Assembly (NCBI RefSeq): GCF_037975245.1
Contig: NC_092561.1
Span: forward strand, 17,615,001-17,679,000
Reading direction: 5' to 3'
Length of the DNA: 64,000 bases
From: Apostichopus japonicus
Taxonomy: Eukaryota > Echinodermata > Holothuroidea > Aspidochirotida > Stichopodidae
This document shows, piece after piece, positions 1-11,517 of the stretch (position 1 is the first letter of the stretch; each line of letters begins with the position of its first letter). The notes beneath the pieces were generated by a model. That model was given only the letters and a program-made list of their open reading frames with translations. It was not told the DNA's origin and did not search any database. Both the position numbers and the translations under genes were made by a program.

Positions 1-369
1 CAACACCCTCCACAATGTCAAGAGCACTCGTCGTCTTGAACCATCCCCGGCCTGCTGGACTAGATTACATAACCCTCCGACTCGATACAGCTAAGCCCAT
101 CGAGTCCCATTTGCCACATTTCACGAGGTTTGTAAACAATTCAATTAACGGTCAAACCGGGGAGAGGAGGCATGAAATAGGTTCGAGATGGAATTTCGGG
201 AGCTGCAGCCGACGACATTGATGAAGTGAAACAGGAACTGCGGGCATTTGACTCTCTTGGACTTGAGATACATGTAACAGAAAAGTTAAACTACGGATCG
301 AGGGCAAGAAGTTACTGTATAGGCAGCTGCTGTGAAGTTATCGCTATGTATATATCTGACCTTGCACTT
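1..369 (+). pseudogene. Unidentified coding-like fragment with a frame break
   Basis: This block is richer in G+C than its surroundings and reads like degraded coding DNA. One frame is open from an ATG at 15 to about 218. A second frame, open from about 181 to 369, contains an acidic amphipathic run (residues ADDIDEVKQELRAF followed by LGLEIHVTEKL) and ends at TGA 367-369. Joining the two would need a frameshift near 180-200. The second frame faintly recalls the start of a caspase p20 domain, where an acidic residue, a helix and an LGF-like strand follow each other, but the catalytic His and Cys regions are absent and I do not claim it. It could also be transposon-derived. No splice sites of good quality were seen. 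Confidence 0.2.
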
Positions 370-552
370 TGATTGTGAAACAAAGCTAACGTTTGAACAG
401 GTGATTTAAGGTTGCGCGTGCTTGCTTGCATATATCGTAGCATAGCTCAGCTAGCCTAAAGATCTAGCCTACACCATGGCCAGCACCAGCTGTTAAGATG
501 TGTGCATGGTAATGAAATTGTAATTTCTGTTCAATTCTGAATTACACCATAA

Positions 553-720
553 TCAGGGATGAGCCTGGAGTAGAAAAAAAATCATGGAACTTTGCAAACA
601 TTGCGGTATAGGCTCCAGTTTGCGTATGCTACAGTGTGTTAGGATAAAAGTTTTGTCCTGAGGTAGAACAGAAATCACTGATATTCTGCAAATTCGCGGA
701 AAAAGCTCATGCAGCCTGCA
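553..720 (+). mobile_element. MITE-1 copy A
   Basis: First of six copies of a roughly 165-bp non-autonomous element, called MITE-1 here. It opens with TCAGGGATGAGCCTGG and closes near GCTCATGC, giving short terminal inverted repeats (TCAGGNATGAGC). The interior is shared by all copies, for example GGTATAGGCTCCAGTTTG and TTCGCGGAAAAAGCTCATG. The right end is altered in this copy (GCAGCCTGCA instead of GCCTGA). It encodes nothing. Confidence 0.8.
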
Positions 721-2550
721 TAATTCATATACTGTTACTCCACGAAGCATTAAAGTTACAAGCCAAGCACAACTGTAACCTAAGTACGGTGAGCTTGAAC
801 TTGACATCAAACGTCCACAACCTTCTCAGGCATTATTTACAACCCCAGCCCCGAGTTACCAGGCAATCTCCCGCTTATAACAAACAAAAGACAATATCGG
901 GATAACAGAGACTACATTGTTGAGCAAATATTGAGAATTACACCTGATTCAGAGAACCAAACAGTATTTAATTACGAGGAATTGAAATTTAAGAAGACTG
1001 ACACAGTTCTTCTCAATACTGTTCAATGCTTGGGTGGATATTGAGTTACATAAAGAGCTAAATGCATTTGGAAAAAAATATATTGATATACATCTATCAA
1101 TATATATAATGGTACCAGCATCTTTGGTGGTCACCATATCATCTATTCCAACTATCGAATACTTTATTAAAACTTAATTTGGCACCATATATTATTATTT
1201 TATCTTTACTATTCCTAAATAATCATTAGATTTGGATTTTTTTTTTATTTTCTCTGTCTCTGGAAAGATACAGTTTGGACCAAATAAATCTGTCATTTTT
1301 AAATAATCCATAAAAACTCCACTGTAGGGAATGATAAAATCAGACTGAAATATGAAACTTCATGTATCTGCAAATGAAAGATAAACATTCCATATTTTCT
1401 GATATTGGATTTAGAGGATCAATATATATATACTCGTTAATTAGCCAGTCAAATGGATGAAATCCTATACAGAAGACCACCCAAGCTATTAATCTGATTC
1501 AGGGCTTATAATGAACTGCACACATCCACTTAAGGCATAACTATATTTAATTCTCGCTTCAAGGATAAGAAAAACCTACAAATTGCACACACATTTCTCT
1601 CCATATATGTTTGGCTTGTTCAAGACAAAGATAAACCACTGAACATTTTCAGTTCTCAATCAGACTTGTCACTGCCATGAAGTATACATGTTACCATGGA
1701 AACTACACCATTTCTCCCTCCTGTCAGCCAATCAGAATTAGTTAAATTTCAAAAATAAATACATCAATCACAGATTATGCCAATCTTTTTAAGTAATTGC
1801 ATAGAACTTCAAAATTGAAAAGATAGTGCAAATGTATTTTTTTTTTTTTTAAATTTCTGCAAGTTGTCCAGTCAGTTTTTGAACCAGAGAAACTTTCTGA
1901 TGAAGTTGAACATTTTTTATAACTTTCCTATTTTATTATCATATTGCATGAACATGCAGGGTTTCCTGATATCAATTAATATCCCACAGCTAGAACTCCA
2001 GGCAGCACCCTCTAACCACCATCATCGACACAGTCAACATACATCAGCATGGTGGAGAACTTGCAAAACAAAAGAAGGAAATTCATCTAGAAAAAGAGTC
2101 ATAAATTGTTATACTACATTTACTGTATATTCAACAGTATTGAATGACGATATACCGTTTGAAAATGAAAACCTTCACAACGAACGGGAAATCGGCGAAA
2201 CGTGCAGGAATTTTGGGAGAAACTTTGAGGAAGGTTTGAAAATCTTTTGAAAATTGATCCATGCTTAGATTCCTAACCTATATGTAGGAGATGTTATGTC
2301 ACAACAAGAGGTTACATGGTGACAAACAATCAACAAGTTTGACATGATATGGTGACCTTTCTTGACCTCAACAGGAGATCATTTCCTTTTATTTTTGCCA
2401 ATTACATCAAACATGATGCACACCTGTTGCATCCTTCAAAAAAAGCCTGGCCATTCAATATGTGTGCTGTACACATGCTAGCATTAAGTACAGTAGCCTA
2501 TATCTGTCAGGCATATTACTGTATGCATACAACAGTATGTGTTGTAGTTA
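721..2550. other. Non-coding stretch, nothing recognised
   Basis: AT-rich sequence with short chance reading frames only and no domain or paired splice sites. An RFX X-box-like site, GTTACCATGGAAAC, sits at 1690-1703. A T-run lies near 1840. Confidence 0.5.
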
Positions 2551-2696
2551 TCAGAGATGAGCCTGGGGTAAAAAAACAATTGTGGTATAGGCTCCAGTTT
2601 GTGTATGCTACAGTGGGTTAGGATAATAGTTTTTGTCACCGAGGTAGAAAAGAAATCACGGATATTCCGGACATCGCGGAAAAAGCTCATGCCTGA
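2551..2696 (+). mobile_element. MITE-1 copy B (internal deletion)
   Basis: Begins TCAGAGATGAGCCTGGGG and ends GCTCATGCCTGA. Compared with the other copies it lacks about 20 bp just inside the left end (the stretch carrying CACGGAACTTTGC). Confidence 0.85.
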
Positions 2697-2752
2697 GTTA
2701 TGTTCCACCTTGTCTGTTACTGTAGCTAGACTTTCGTAACTCTTTACTATAC

Positions 2753-2915
2753 CAGGGATGAGCCTGGGGTATAAAAAAATCACGGAACTTTGCCAAAATT
2801 GCGGTATAGGCTCCAGTTTGCGTATGCTACAGTGGGTTAGGATAATAGTTTTTGTCACCGAGGTAGAAAAGAAATCACGGATATTCCGGACATCGCGGAA
2901 AAAGCTCATGCCTGA
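2753..2915 (+). mobile_element. MITE-1 copy C
   Basis: Begins CAGGGATGAGCCTGGGG and ends GCTCATGCCTGA. It is the full-length partner of copy B in the tandem duplication. Confidence 0.85.
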
Positions 2916-3170
2916 GTTATGTTCCACCTTGTCTGTTGGCTAGACTTTCTAAACACTTTACTATACACACAGGGATCATATCAGTTCAGTACACATTGGA
3001 TAGGGTTTGGCCATGATAGCCTACTGTAGGTATGAGGATATTACCTTCCACCATTTGTGAACTAATTAACAACTACCAATTTAGAGAATCGAAACACAAG
3101 TCTCTTAGTCTTGCATTAAAGGGGAACAACATCAAGAACTTTTCTTCATGAGTGGAATTATTTGCAGGCG

Positions 3171-3518
3171 TTCAAAGGCATAGGAGACTAGCACCAAACC
3201 GCGTGCCGCCTTTCCGTTGCTTGCAAGAAAAGTTTTTTTCTTGTCCCTACAAAAAGCAGACAGTAATGAAACGTGATACCTTGTTATCTTTTGTCTGGAC
3301 CTGAGATGTCCATCACTGCTATGTACACTGTGTGGTGGGTATTGACCGTAGCTGTATGTATTGGCTATACACTAGTGTCTAATTACCAGCGGCAGCAAGC
3401 TGTGTGTATTTTCCGGGGTCGATGGTAGTGTCTAACACTTCTGTTACACCTCATTCGAAACTAGGTCAGATTACCGGCATGAGACATTTCTTTGTGCGCG
3501 AGTCTTCACACCCTTTAA
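3171..3518 (-). mobile_element. MITE-2 copy (TTAA-type), reverse orientation
   Basis: Reverse-strand relative of the elements at 14813-15179 and 46811-47178. Its right edge reads GCGCGAGTCTTCACACCCTTTAA and its left edge TTCAAAGGCATAGGAGACT. The TTAA is intact on the right (3515-3518) but reads TTCA on the left. It encodes nothing and is the most diverged of the three copies. Confidence 0.8.
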
Positions 3519-4312
3519 ATAATGTACTGTAAAGAGTTTAATGTTCTGATAGTTTAACAGCTCATGAAAGTATTACCCTGTCATAGTTATTCCGGCATAT
3601 CTTATCTCCCCGTCATCGTCCAATGAGCTGGTTGCTCTGATAGTCATCTCTTGAAAGATCAAAGTGTTCTAGAGGCTTTCATGTTTTACAGCCTCACTCA
3701 AGTTGCATTTGTTTGGAAGAAGAAGCCACCGGCAGACTGGGACATGTATACTAAGTGCATGATCCAACCAGCCGCGCTACAACCTTGAAACAAAGCTATC
3801 GGTGCATTTATCATTTCGGAACTTAGTACTGCCTCTAGTGTAAGACCGAGTCTGCATATCTTGAGACGAACAGGTGAATCAAGCGGAGAAAACGCAACCT
3901 CTCTCCCCATCTCAACCAGACGACTGCCTGGAGCCTGACTGAAATCCAGAGCTGAGCCGATAAGCCAGTTGTTGGATCTGGCCTGTGGTGTGATCAGCTT
4001 TATAATCTGACTAAACCTTGCTTTTGTCTCACTGAATGTACAGTGATCAGCATAGTCTGCCATCTGGAGATATCTTCTCTAATGACTAGAAATCTCAAAC
4101 TCATCTCATCTGCAGTGTTGATGACAGACTTTTCAGAAGCCAGGAATTTCCTGTGTTCACAGTATTTTCTATTATATGTATGTACTGTGCACGGGGCTGG
4201 TTGCGACACCTGATAGGACAATGGGAGGGACAACTGAGGTAGCAGATAACCAATGCAAGGGGGCCAGGTAACATCCACAGTCTAGCTGTCCTTAAATGAA
4301 CTCTCAACACAC
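3519..4312. other. Non-coding stretch, one unrecognised open frame
   Basis: A 121-codon open frame on the minus strand (3698-4063) matches no family I know and overlaps other open frames at 4000-4310. With no splice sites or domain I do not call it a gene. Confidence 0.35.
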
Positions 4313-4535
4313 CATATAATTAATTAATTAATCCATTGTTTTAATATCAATCAATCAATCATATCATTTGTAACCTTACGCCACTTACAGCTTAAGAGAA
4401 TCGTATAATTAATTAATCAATCGATCCATCCATCGTTTGAACAATTAATCAATCATCCATATCATTTGAAACCATACGCCACTCACAGCTTATGAGAATC
4501 CTATAATTCATTAATCAATCAATAGTCATACTAAT
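4313..4535. repeat. TAAT/CAAT repeats within a duplicated ~120-bp unit
   Basis: Runs of TTAATTAATTAA and CAATCAATCAATC alternate with two copies of a segment containing CGCCACT(T/C)ACAGCTTA and GAGAATC. This is simple-sequence expansion in non-coding DNA. Confidence 0.7.
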
Positions 4536-5161
4536 TACTGATAAATAATAATAATTAGTCAGATTACATACTCCAGGTAGCGCATGATCCAACCTGAATG
4601 GATTGCTCCATGCAGTGCATTTACAGACAAAAAAAGTCCAAAGTTAAAATGACCTATTACTAACACTTAACAAAAAACGTGCCATGCGTTACCTTTAGAG
4701 TCAAAGGATCTTAAATGAACCAGAGGTGAGTTCCACGAGCGAGGGAGCTGTGCATTGTTGGATGCTGTGCTCACCAATGGTCTTCATGCGAGGCAATTGA
4801 TACTTTAAGCTGGAGAGGGTGACGTATGTACTGTATATGAACAAAGGGATCTTTTCTTGTCACTCTTAGATGAAGGTTTTGTAAGATCTATACTGACATG
4901 GCTTACTTAATTCTATGGCTCTGAAGACTAATAGAAGAAATTTGTGGTCTATATATGCACTACAGATCCAGTGATGTAACACAGTATCACCTTCAAATCA
5001 GTAAGACAAATATTTCCTATAGCAAAATTAGACCAAGATTACCAATTTCTTTTTTAATATACGGCCAGAAACGGTTGATTAATCAGTCCCCATTCCCAGA
5101 CATAAATTTGTACGATTCCATATCCGATGCCATCATTGTAGAAGAAAGCAGATAATTAACA

Positions 5162-5466
5162 TGCTTGTATGCCGTAGCTAAGGGTAGCCTAAACCAGCCT
5201 GCTTGTATGCAGTTGCACAGGTTAGCCTAAACCAGCCTGCTTGTATGCAGTAGCACACGTTAGCCTAAACCAGCCTGATTGTATGCAGTAGCTAAGGGTA
5301 GCATAACCAGCCTGCTTGTATGCAGTAGCTAAGGGTAGCCTAACCAGCCTGCTTGTATGCCATGCTCAGGTTAGCCTAAACCAGTCTGCTAGTGTGCTGT
5401 AGCTAAGGGTAGCCTAACCAGCCTGCTTGTACTGTATGCTGTAGCTCAGGTTAGCCTATACCAGCC
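5162..5466 (+). repeat. 38-bp tandem array, about 8 copies
   Basis: Unit TGCTTGTATGCAGTAGC followed by an (A/C)(A/T)AGGGTTAGCCTAAACCAGCC-like half, repeated with small indels. No reading frame is maintained through it. Confidence 0.85.
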
Positions 5467-6623
5467 TGCTTAGATTTACAGTGAGTAAATAGTGCACTCA
5501 TGGAAAACAGTACCGAGCAATTAAGTCCAATTTGCCGAGTCCAGTTTTGCTTGGCTACCAGACCGTAAACGAAAATATACAGTATGCATGCATGATAGCT
5601 TATTACAAACTAATAATTTGCAGACAGTAGAATATTTATATGTATAAAGAACTAAGGTCATAATGGAAGTCTACCAGCGGAAAAGACTTTCACGTTATTA
5701 ACTCGCAGGGAAGAGGAGGCAATTTGCTTTTATTTAAATAGTAATATGCAGTGTACACAAAAAGAAAAATTTCCACAATATTACAGAACACCAATATGGT
5801 TTTATGGTTTCTCAACGTCATACTGTACTTTTGCAACGATTCTGCAGTATGGATGAATCAAAACTTGAGTTTGATATTCAGAGTCCATCCAGGGGGTTCT
5901 GTATATTACGCATATAATTATGTGCAATTAGCCGAAATGATTCCACACTTGTACATGTCAGCTAAACCCATGATATGTTAATCATAAGGCTGTCTTTACA
6001 TTTCAATCAAATGGTATCATCTGACAATACCTCCTTCCACCCTTTGTAAAATAGATATGGCATAATTTGGAAACTGCTGTGCCTGGGTAAAACTATGTAA
6101 ATTCTGTGTAAACTTGAGTCGACTGATTTGACTAAATCTGCAGAAGGAAGAATGACGATTTCACACAAACTTACTTCAAATTTTGTGGGATAACAAAAAG
6201 ATTTCAATATTGAAAGCCCCTCACCGTGTCAGCTTCCCCCCCCCCCTCCCCCCTGCTGTATCAAATGTGTACAAGGCTAAAGTTACAACCAAATGATGCA
6301 AAGTACTGTTTTAAGATATCCTTTCTTGAAGCATGATCCCTCCCCCAGGGGAGTAAAGCTGGTGGTGACAAGAGGGATATTTACACCGCTGAATAATTTG
6401 TAAATAAAATAATTCCAAAGTATTTCCCCTTTCTGGCTATGGCTGAAGTTTACTGTTAGGTGAACGTGAGAAATACATGAAAATGCTGCAGTTTCCCGGG
6501 AATCAGCATGCAAGCTGCCCATGCAAGAAGTCACTGTGAATCTGTCTGCTAGCTTCAACTTTGTTACATATCTAGACAAAACCTAGCAATATAACTTAAA
6601 CACGTATTGGAAATTTGGCTCAC
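5467..6623. other. Probable CELF intron downstream of the 83-nt exon
   Basis: AT-rich DNA immediately 3' (minus strand) of the CELF exon at 6624-6706. I searched it and the rest of 1-6623 for the next CELF exon, expected to encode a HHPIQMKPAD-like motif, and did not find it. A C-rich run lies near 6240. Confidence 0.5.
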
Positions 6624-6706
6624 CCCTGGCAACTGTTTGTTGTTGTGAAGTTTATCCTTGGCACTTTCTGCATCTTTTCCCTGGTAGTATGTAACAAAAC
6701 AGCAGC
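6624..6706 (-). CDS. CELF: CELF/Bruno RNA-binding protein, 83-nt RRM1 exon
   Basis: Short internal exon, read right to left. The acceptor is TTTTATTTTGAACAG ending at 6707, and the donor is GGG|GTGAGC with GT at 6623-6622. The exon is 83 nt: two bases completing a Gly codon begun in the upstream exon, then 27 codons. It encodes the RNP1 strand (G-CCFVTYY), the second RRM helix (KDAESAKDKLHN) and the turn KQLPG. Vertebrate CELF1 has CCFVTFY...ALHNMKVLPG at the same place and, as I recall, an exon of the same length. RNP1 binds single-stranded U/G-rich RNA; CELF proteins control splicing, translation and decay of mRNAs. Oddities: the basic residue before Gly in RNP1 is Ala, and the TRKAAL helix start usual in CELF proteins reads YQGKDA. 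The frame is broken outside the exon by splice sites, so it is easily missed. Confidence 0.88.
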
Positions 6707-8830
6707 CTGTTCAAAATAAAACAAAAACAATGGAAAAATGTTATTAAAGGATAACGAAACATCTACCAAATTTCCAGCATATAAAGATTTCACCCAACGT
6801 AATTTTTTATACAAAGACAACAAAACTCCAATCGAGGAGGGGAGTGGGGTGCTTTTCTGTACCAGAACAAGGACATACAGGGAGTTTGTGATAAACTTCA
6901 CCATATTCAGGTGATGATACCAGACCCCAGTGAATGCAGAATAATAGAACAGAAACCAAACTTGAAATAAGATCAAATCACAGTTTCACCTAAACTCATG
7001 ATGGCCTCTGAACTCTGTAAAAACCAGACAGAATACATTATTCTAAGATCAAAGATAAATAATGCAGCCCCTTCTGTTTCTTTCTCCTCCCTTCCCCAAT
7101 CCCCCCACCCCTCTCCCCTCACCACCGCCCCCTCCTTTACTCTATACCATTTGACAATGAGCTAGGCCGGTTTGGCGGTTTTCCTGTCACTTGACATCTA
7201 GGTCAACTGGTTCAAAAACATAGTGAGCTTTATCAACTATTGTACATGCGGCTCTATATATTCCATACACCTCACTATTATCCCACACCACTCTATATAT
7301 TGCGTTTGTTCAACTGTTGCAAGTGTACTATTTAAGCTCATCTTTTCTAAGAATTCCTCCACATATTAACTTACTTTTACAATAATTGCACAATTATAAA
7401 GTACATTAATTATAGAATTATAATTTATATTAATTAATTATAGCATGATAGAATCATAACTAGACTTTTAAGGAGCTGAATCAGAAAAGTAAAGAGCTAC
7501 ATTTATTTTTAATTTGTGAAATTAAATATTAATTTTTGAAATAAGAATAGAAGAAGCTGTGCCTTTCTGTGTATATATATTCAGTCTATTCACACTGTCT
7601 CATTCTTCATTAACCAATTTAAAAAAAAAAGGGTTCCTTGTTTAGATTACCAACCTCTTGAGCAAAACAGTCGTACCGTCCCTCAAACTTGAAAAAATGT
7701 ATTTCTAGCAGTGAGCCAGGCCTACAAAAATATTTTTATGCGATCAACTCTTGGCTCCACTTGCAGCCGATCGAGAACATATCACCTCCCTTCACCGACG
7801 AGAAATTATACATTTTTTTGTTGGAAAATTATTATTACGTTCCAAATGGAAATTAAATTTGAAGAGAAGGGAGCGATAATTTCTAAACTTCCATCTGGAG
7901 CAAAAAAATAGTGGCCTTTTCATTTCAGTCGGTCGGGGCCAGTTTCCAATCACAGTGTCAACAAAATCAGATACGATTTTTTTCCTTTTTCTCTTTTCCC
8001 CCTTCCGTTCTGGTTCTGAACGAAAGCAAACAATAATTTGATTAAAGAGCACTTTTCACAAGTTTAATCAAACTCTGGCCGTGGTTCCTCCAAAGACGTC
8101 ACTCGTGAAACAGTCTGACCTACTTTTTAATTACAGAGGAGAGAGAGATAAGAGGCACACGCATTGATTACTATTTCATTAACCGTACATGACATACCGC
8201 AGGTAGCCTGACAGAATTAATGACGACAACTCATTAATAATTAACAACATCGAAACGAGGCAACATTTAAGTGTGAGGGGTGATAGCTGTTTGATCTTCT
8301 ACACTTTCTCAGGTGGGACTGAAAGGTGCATGATTGAAGCAAGGAGTCTGTGTTTGGGGGGGGGGGGGGAAGTGGCGAATGGGGAGGCTTATTTTCTTGT
8401 TGGGTTTTATGACATGGATCTTCAACCTAATGTGATCTGAAGATTTGATTTGAAAGATGCAAATATATATATATTCAATCTATAGTCAACAGCTGACAAC
8501 AACCTTCTAGACTTACCCGAAACTTTTATGTAAAATTAATACAAGCTTATAGCTGAAGGGACTGATGAGCAATAGTTGGATCTTAGCTTCCTTTCTTATA
8601 TTTTTGTCAAAATATGCATCTTGCAGACTTAGAGCTTGCAGACCTAAGTTTAATTTCTGTTTGTGAGGGGTCACAGGGGGAGTTGGGTGAAGGAGAGGGG
8701 GGATTGGGGTGTGGGATAAAGCGCAAACATATCTGCACGTGGTCATTTTCTTGTTCTCTGGGTTCATTGAAACTTAGGAAATATGACAATTAGTTTTGTT
8801 CCAATGGTGCAGTTCTTTTCAGTCTACAGT

Positions 8831-9080
8831 ACTTCAGTGAACTAAATGTTACCTAAGTGAACAAAACATTACCTCAGTGAACTAAATGTTACCTCACTGA
8901 ACTAAATGATACCTCAGTGAACGAAATATTACCTCAGTGAACTGAATGTTACCTCAGTGAACAAAACATCACCTCAATAAATTAAATGTTACTTCAGTAA
9001 ACAAAACATAACCTCAGTGAACTAAATGTTACCTCAGTGAACAAAACATCACCTCAGTGAACTAAACGATACCTCAGTGA
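8831..9080 (+). repeat. 20-bp tandem array, about 12 copies
   Basis: Unit CTCAGTGAACTAAATGTTAC. Units with CTAAATG and CAAAACA often alternate, which suggests a 40-bp higher-order unit. It lies in the CELF intron. Confidence 0.85.
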
Positions 9081-9656
9081 AACTTTCCTTTATACTCTAT
9101 ATCTTTTTTCTTTGTTGCATGTTTTCAGAACTCCAGGATGGATTTCCTAAAGAGGTTAATCTCAATGAAAGGGTGAGGAAGGGAGGGGGGGATAGAAAAA
9201 GACAGACAATTGGACATAAATTGCTTTTTCAACTCTTGCCATGTTTGAATGCAGACATACCCCGAGGTGTTCGGTGAAGATTTGATTGTCACTGGGTTTT
9301 TTTTTTCTCACTAGGGCCAAAGGTGATCTGCTGGTTTTAACTTGTGCTTCCTTCACCTCATTTTACCCAACTAAAACAGGTGCAAGGGATATTTTGAAAC
9401 TTGCTGTAATATATATACTGTACATTAATTATAAGACAGTCAATCTCAATTCCCTGGCTACTCACCTAAATCACATAAACATTTCAACTGTGACATATCA
9501 TAGAGTTATATGTGGCACTATACAGTTTTAATTCTTTTGGGCTACATATGTATTTCAATTGGTAGTGTAGATAGAGAACATAAAGCGGTTTTGTGATTAT
9601 CACACCCACCCCCACTCCAGCTCCCCCCCCCCTTCCTCCTCAAAAAAAGAATGTAC

Positions 9657-9960
9657 CGGTGCTGTAGCCGAGTGGATAAAGGCGGTGGCATTTGAAGCAA
9701 TGAGGCTTAGCAATCGGGAGGTTCGGGGTTCGATTCCCGGCCGGGTCATAGTAAGGTGGGTTTTTCATCCAAGAGCAATCTACGGTTTTCCAATCTAAAA
9801 TGACTTTCTAAATTGAAAAGATTCCAAATTTGAGTTAAAATGTTGAATTGGAAGCCACCCGACGTGTAAGTTGTAATCCATAAGCCCTTGCAGGCTTCTC
9901 CCACATTTGTGGTCACTTAAGCGTCGTAAAAATAACTGCTGATTATTATTATTATTATGT
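9657..9960 (+). mobile_element. tRNA-derived SINE with (ATT)n tail
   Basis: The 5' end is a tRNA-like head with a near-ideal RNA polymerase III A box (TAGCCGAGTGG, 9665-9675) and B box (GGTTCGATTCC, 9727-9737). The long spacing suggests a Ser/Leu-type tRNA with a long variable arm. The body continues through TAATCCATAAGCCCTTGCAG and GGTCACTTAAGCGTCGTAAA to a short ATT tail. The anticodon stem pairs poorly, so this is a retroposon and not a working tRNA gene. A diverged relative is at 57885-58045. Confidence 0.85.
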
Positions 9961-10668
9961 TGGCTTTTCTGGTGATCTCCCTGACCACATGTTGACCCAA
10001 AAGGGATCAATCCCAGACAGTTTTCTTGGAGAATCCAACCTTCTGCAGACAGTGAGCTGAGATCGAACGCAAAATGTGGATCATCTCAGATCTAACTTTG
10101 ATAATCTACCATGTTTTTTAATCCACCCAGTATACAGTTGTGAATTTATGAAGAGAAAGTGACCGCCTTGCAATGTCATTTTTTTACTTTTTGTGCATTG
10201 ATTGTTCAACATATGAATCCCCGACAAACCTCATGTTAGATGAATCCTTAAAAATGTTTACCTACTACTAACACACCACCCTACTATATCATTATTTTAA
10301 TGACTTTGTGTTTGTTACAACAACAACAACAATTCAAATTAATTTAAGATTAAAGCACAATATATATAACCTAAATGTATAACTTTAACACAATTTGAAA
10401 AAAAAAGTCCCTTCAACTAATCCCCCCCCCCCCAGCTGACCATGCAGTAGATACAGACACAAACACACATTAAATGGATGTCAATCGCATTAGCAACCAA
10501 TTCGGAATTGTTTAAAGTGGAAAACATCAATACCTAGCCGGTTTATCTATTGATTTCTCAACGAGGACCAACCAACCGAACACAACCGTGTATTGATTGT
10601 CCTAGAGTGCACATCAAGACCACGGTTGGATATGGCGTGTACTACAGCTGTATGTATGGTAATTAAGT

Positions 10669-10901
10669 ACATAGGGAATGGATCATCTTGTACTGTATCA
10701 TGGTTAAAGCTACCTGTATAATATGCACACTGTCCGTACAGTAATTAATCCTGTTATAGTGATGGTTAAAGCTACAATATGCACACTGTCCATACAGTAA
10801 TTAATCCTGCATATAGTGATACATAGGGAATGGATCATCTTATACTGTATCATGGTTAAAGCTACCTGTATAATATGCACACTGTCCGTACAGTAATTAA
10901 T
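10669..10901 (+). repeat. Local duplication, 80-150-bp units
   Basis: The words ACATAGGGAATGGATCATCT, ATGGTTAAAGCTAC and ATATGCACACTGTC plus a TACAGTAATTAAT segment recur two to three times with different spacing. Unit 1 at 10669 and unit 3 at 10821 are nearly identical. Confidence 0.75.
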
Positions 10902-11351
10902 ACAGAACATACTGTTAACATCTATAGGTATAATTACAGTATACAATGACAGACAATTGGATGTGCTTATATCTCTACAATGATGAAAATTACTTTCACC
11001 ATCTCAAAAGAAAATGTTTCTTTCTTAATAATTATTTTGTAATTTGCAAACTTATCGATGTACTGATAGTACAATGTTAGGAATTAGTTATACAAATATA
11101 TCTTTATACTTTTGAAATCATTCTGATGAAAGGAAAACAAACCTACAGTATTACAAACTACATACAAGTTACATATTTGTCCGCTGTTGATCAATTCTGT
11201 TCATTTAGGTCACAAAATTGTTATAGAACCACAACTATCTTCTTGCAATTAACACTGAATGTAACCTCTCTCTCTCTGAGCTGTGCTCTCAACAGCATCT
11301 CTTGTCCACCCATACAGTAACTCTGTGCATTCTTCCAGGCTGCATTTACTC

Positions 11352-11517
11352 ACATGGTAGCCTAACACCACACTGAGTTAATTGGAAATCTGCTTAACCG
11401 TCGGTTTGCCAAAAATTTTGTTTCTAAAAATCACACTTTGCGTAGCATTCGGGTAATAAATTAGGAACCGGGTAGTATCGCGTCGGGCGGGTAACCGGAT
11501 AACCCGTGCAAACACTA
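11352..11517 (-). mobile_element. Truncated hAT element, one terminus
   Basis: Reverse-complement match to the left end of the elements at 17368 and 61036. The terminus GCACGGGTTATCCGG...with outer CACTA is at 11517, and similarity fades at the GGTAGCCTAACACCACACT word near 11352. The other terminus is absent. Confidence 0.8.

Larger units (their letters stand above)
2551..2967 (+). repeat. Tandem duplication that includes MITE-1
   Basis: Two units (about 2551-2752 and 2753-2967) each consist of a MITE-1 copy followed by the same flank (GTTATGTTCCACCTTGTCTG, then a GCTAGACTTTC segment and CTTTACTATAC). The shared flank shows that one insertion was duplicated with its neighbourhood, rather than two independent insertions. 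Confidence 0.8.

Noticed and set aside
3698-4063. 121-codon open frame on the minus strand
   Set aside because: No recognisable motif, overlaps other open frames and lacks splice or promoter context.
6620-6976. 118-codon open frame on the minus strand
   Set aside because: It overlaps the real 83-nt CELF exon in a different frame and ignores its splice sites.
9657-9745. Genuine tRNA gene
   Set aside because: A and B boxes are good but the anticodon stem pairs poorly, and a SINE body with ATT tail follows.
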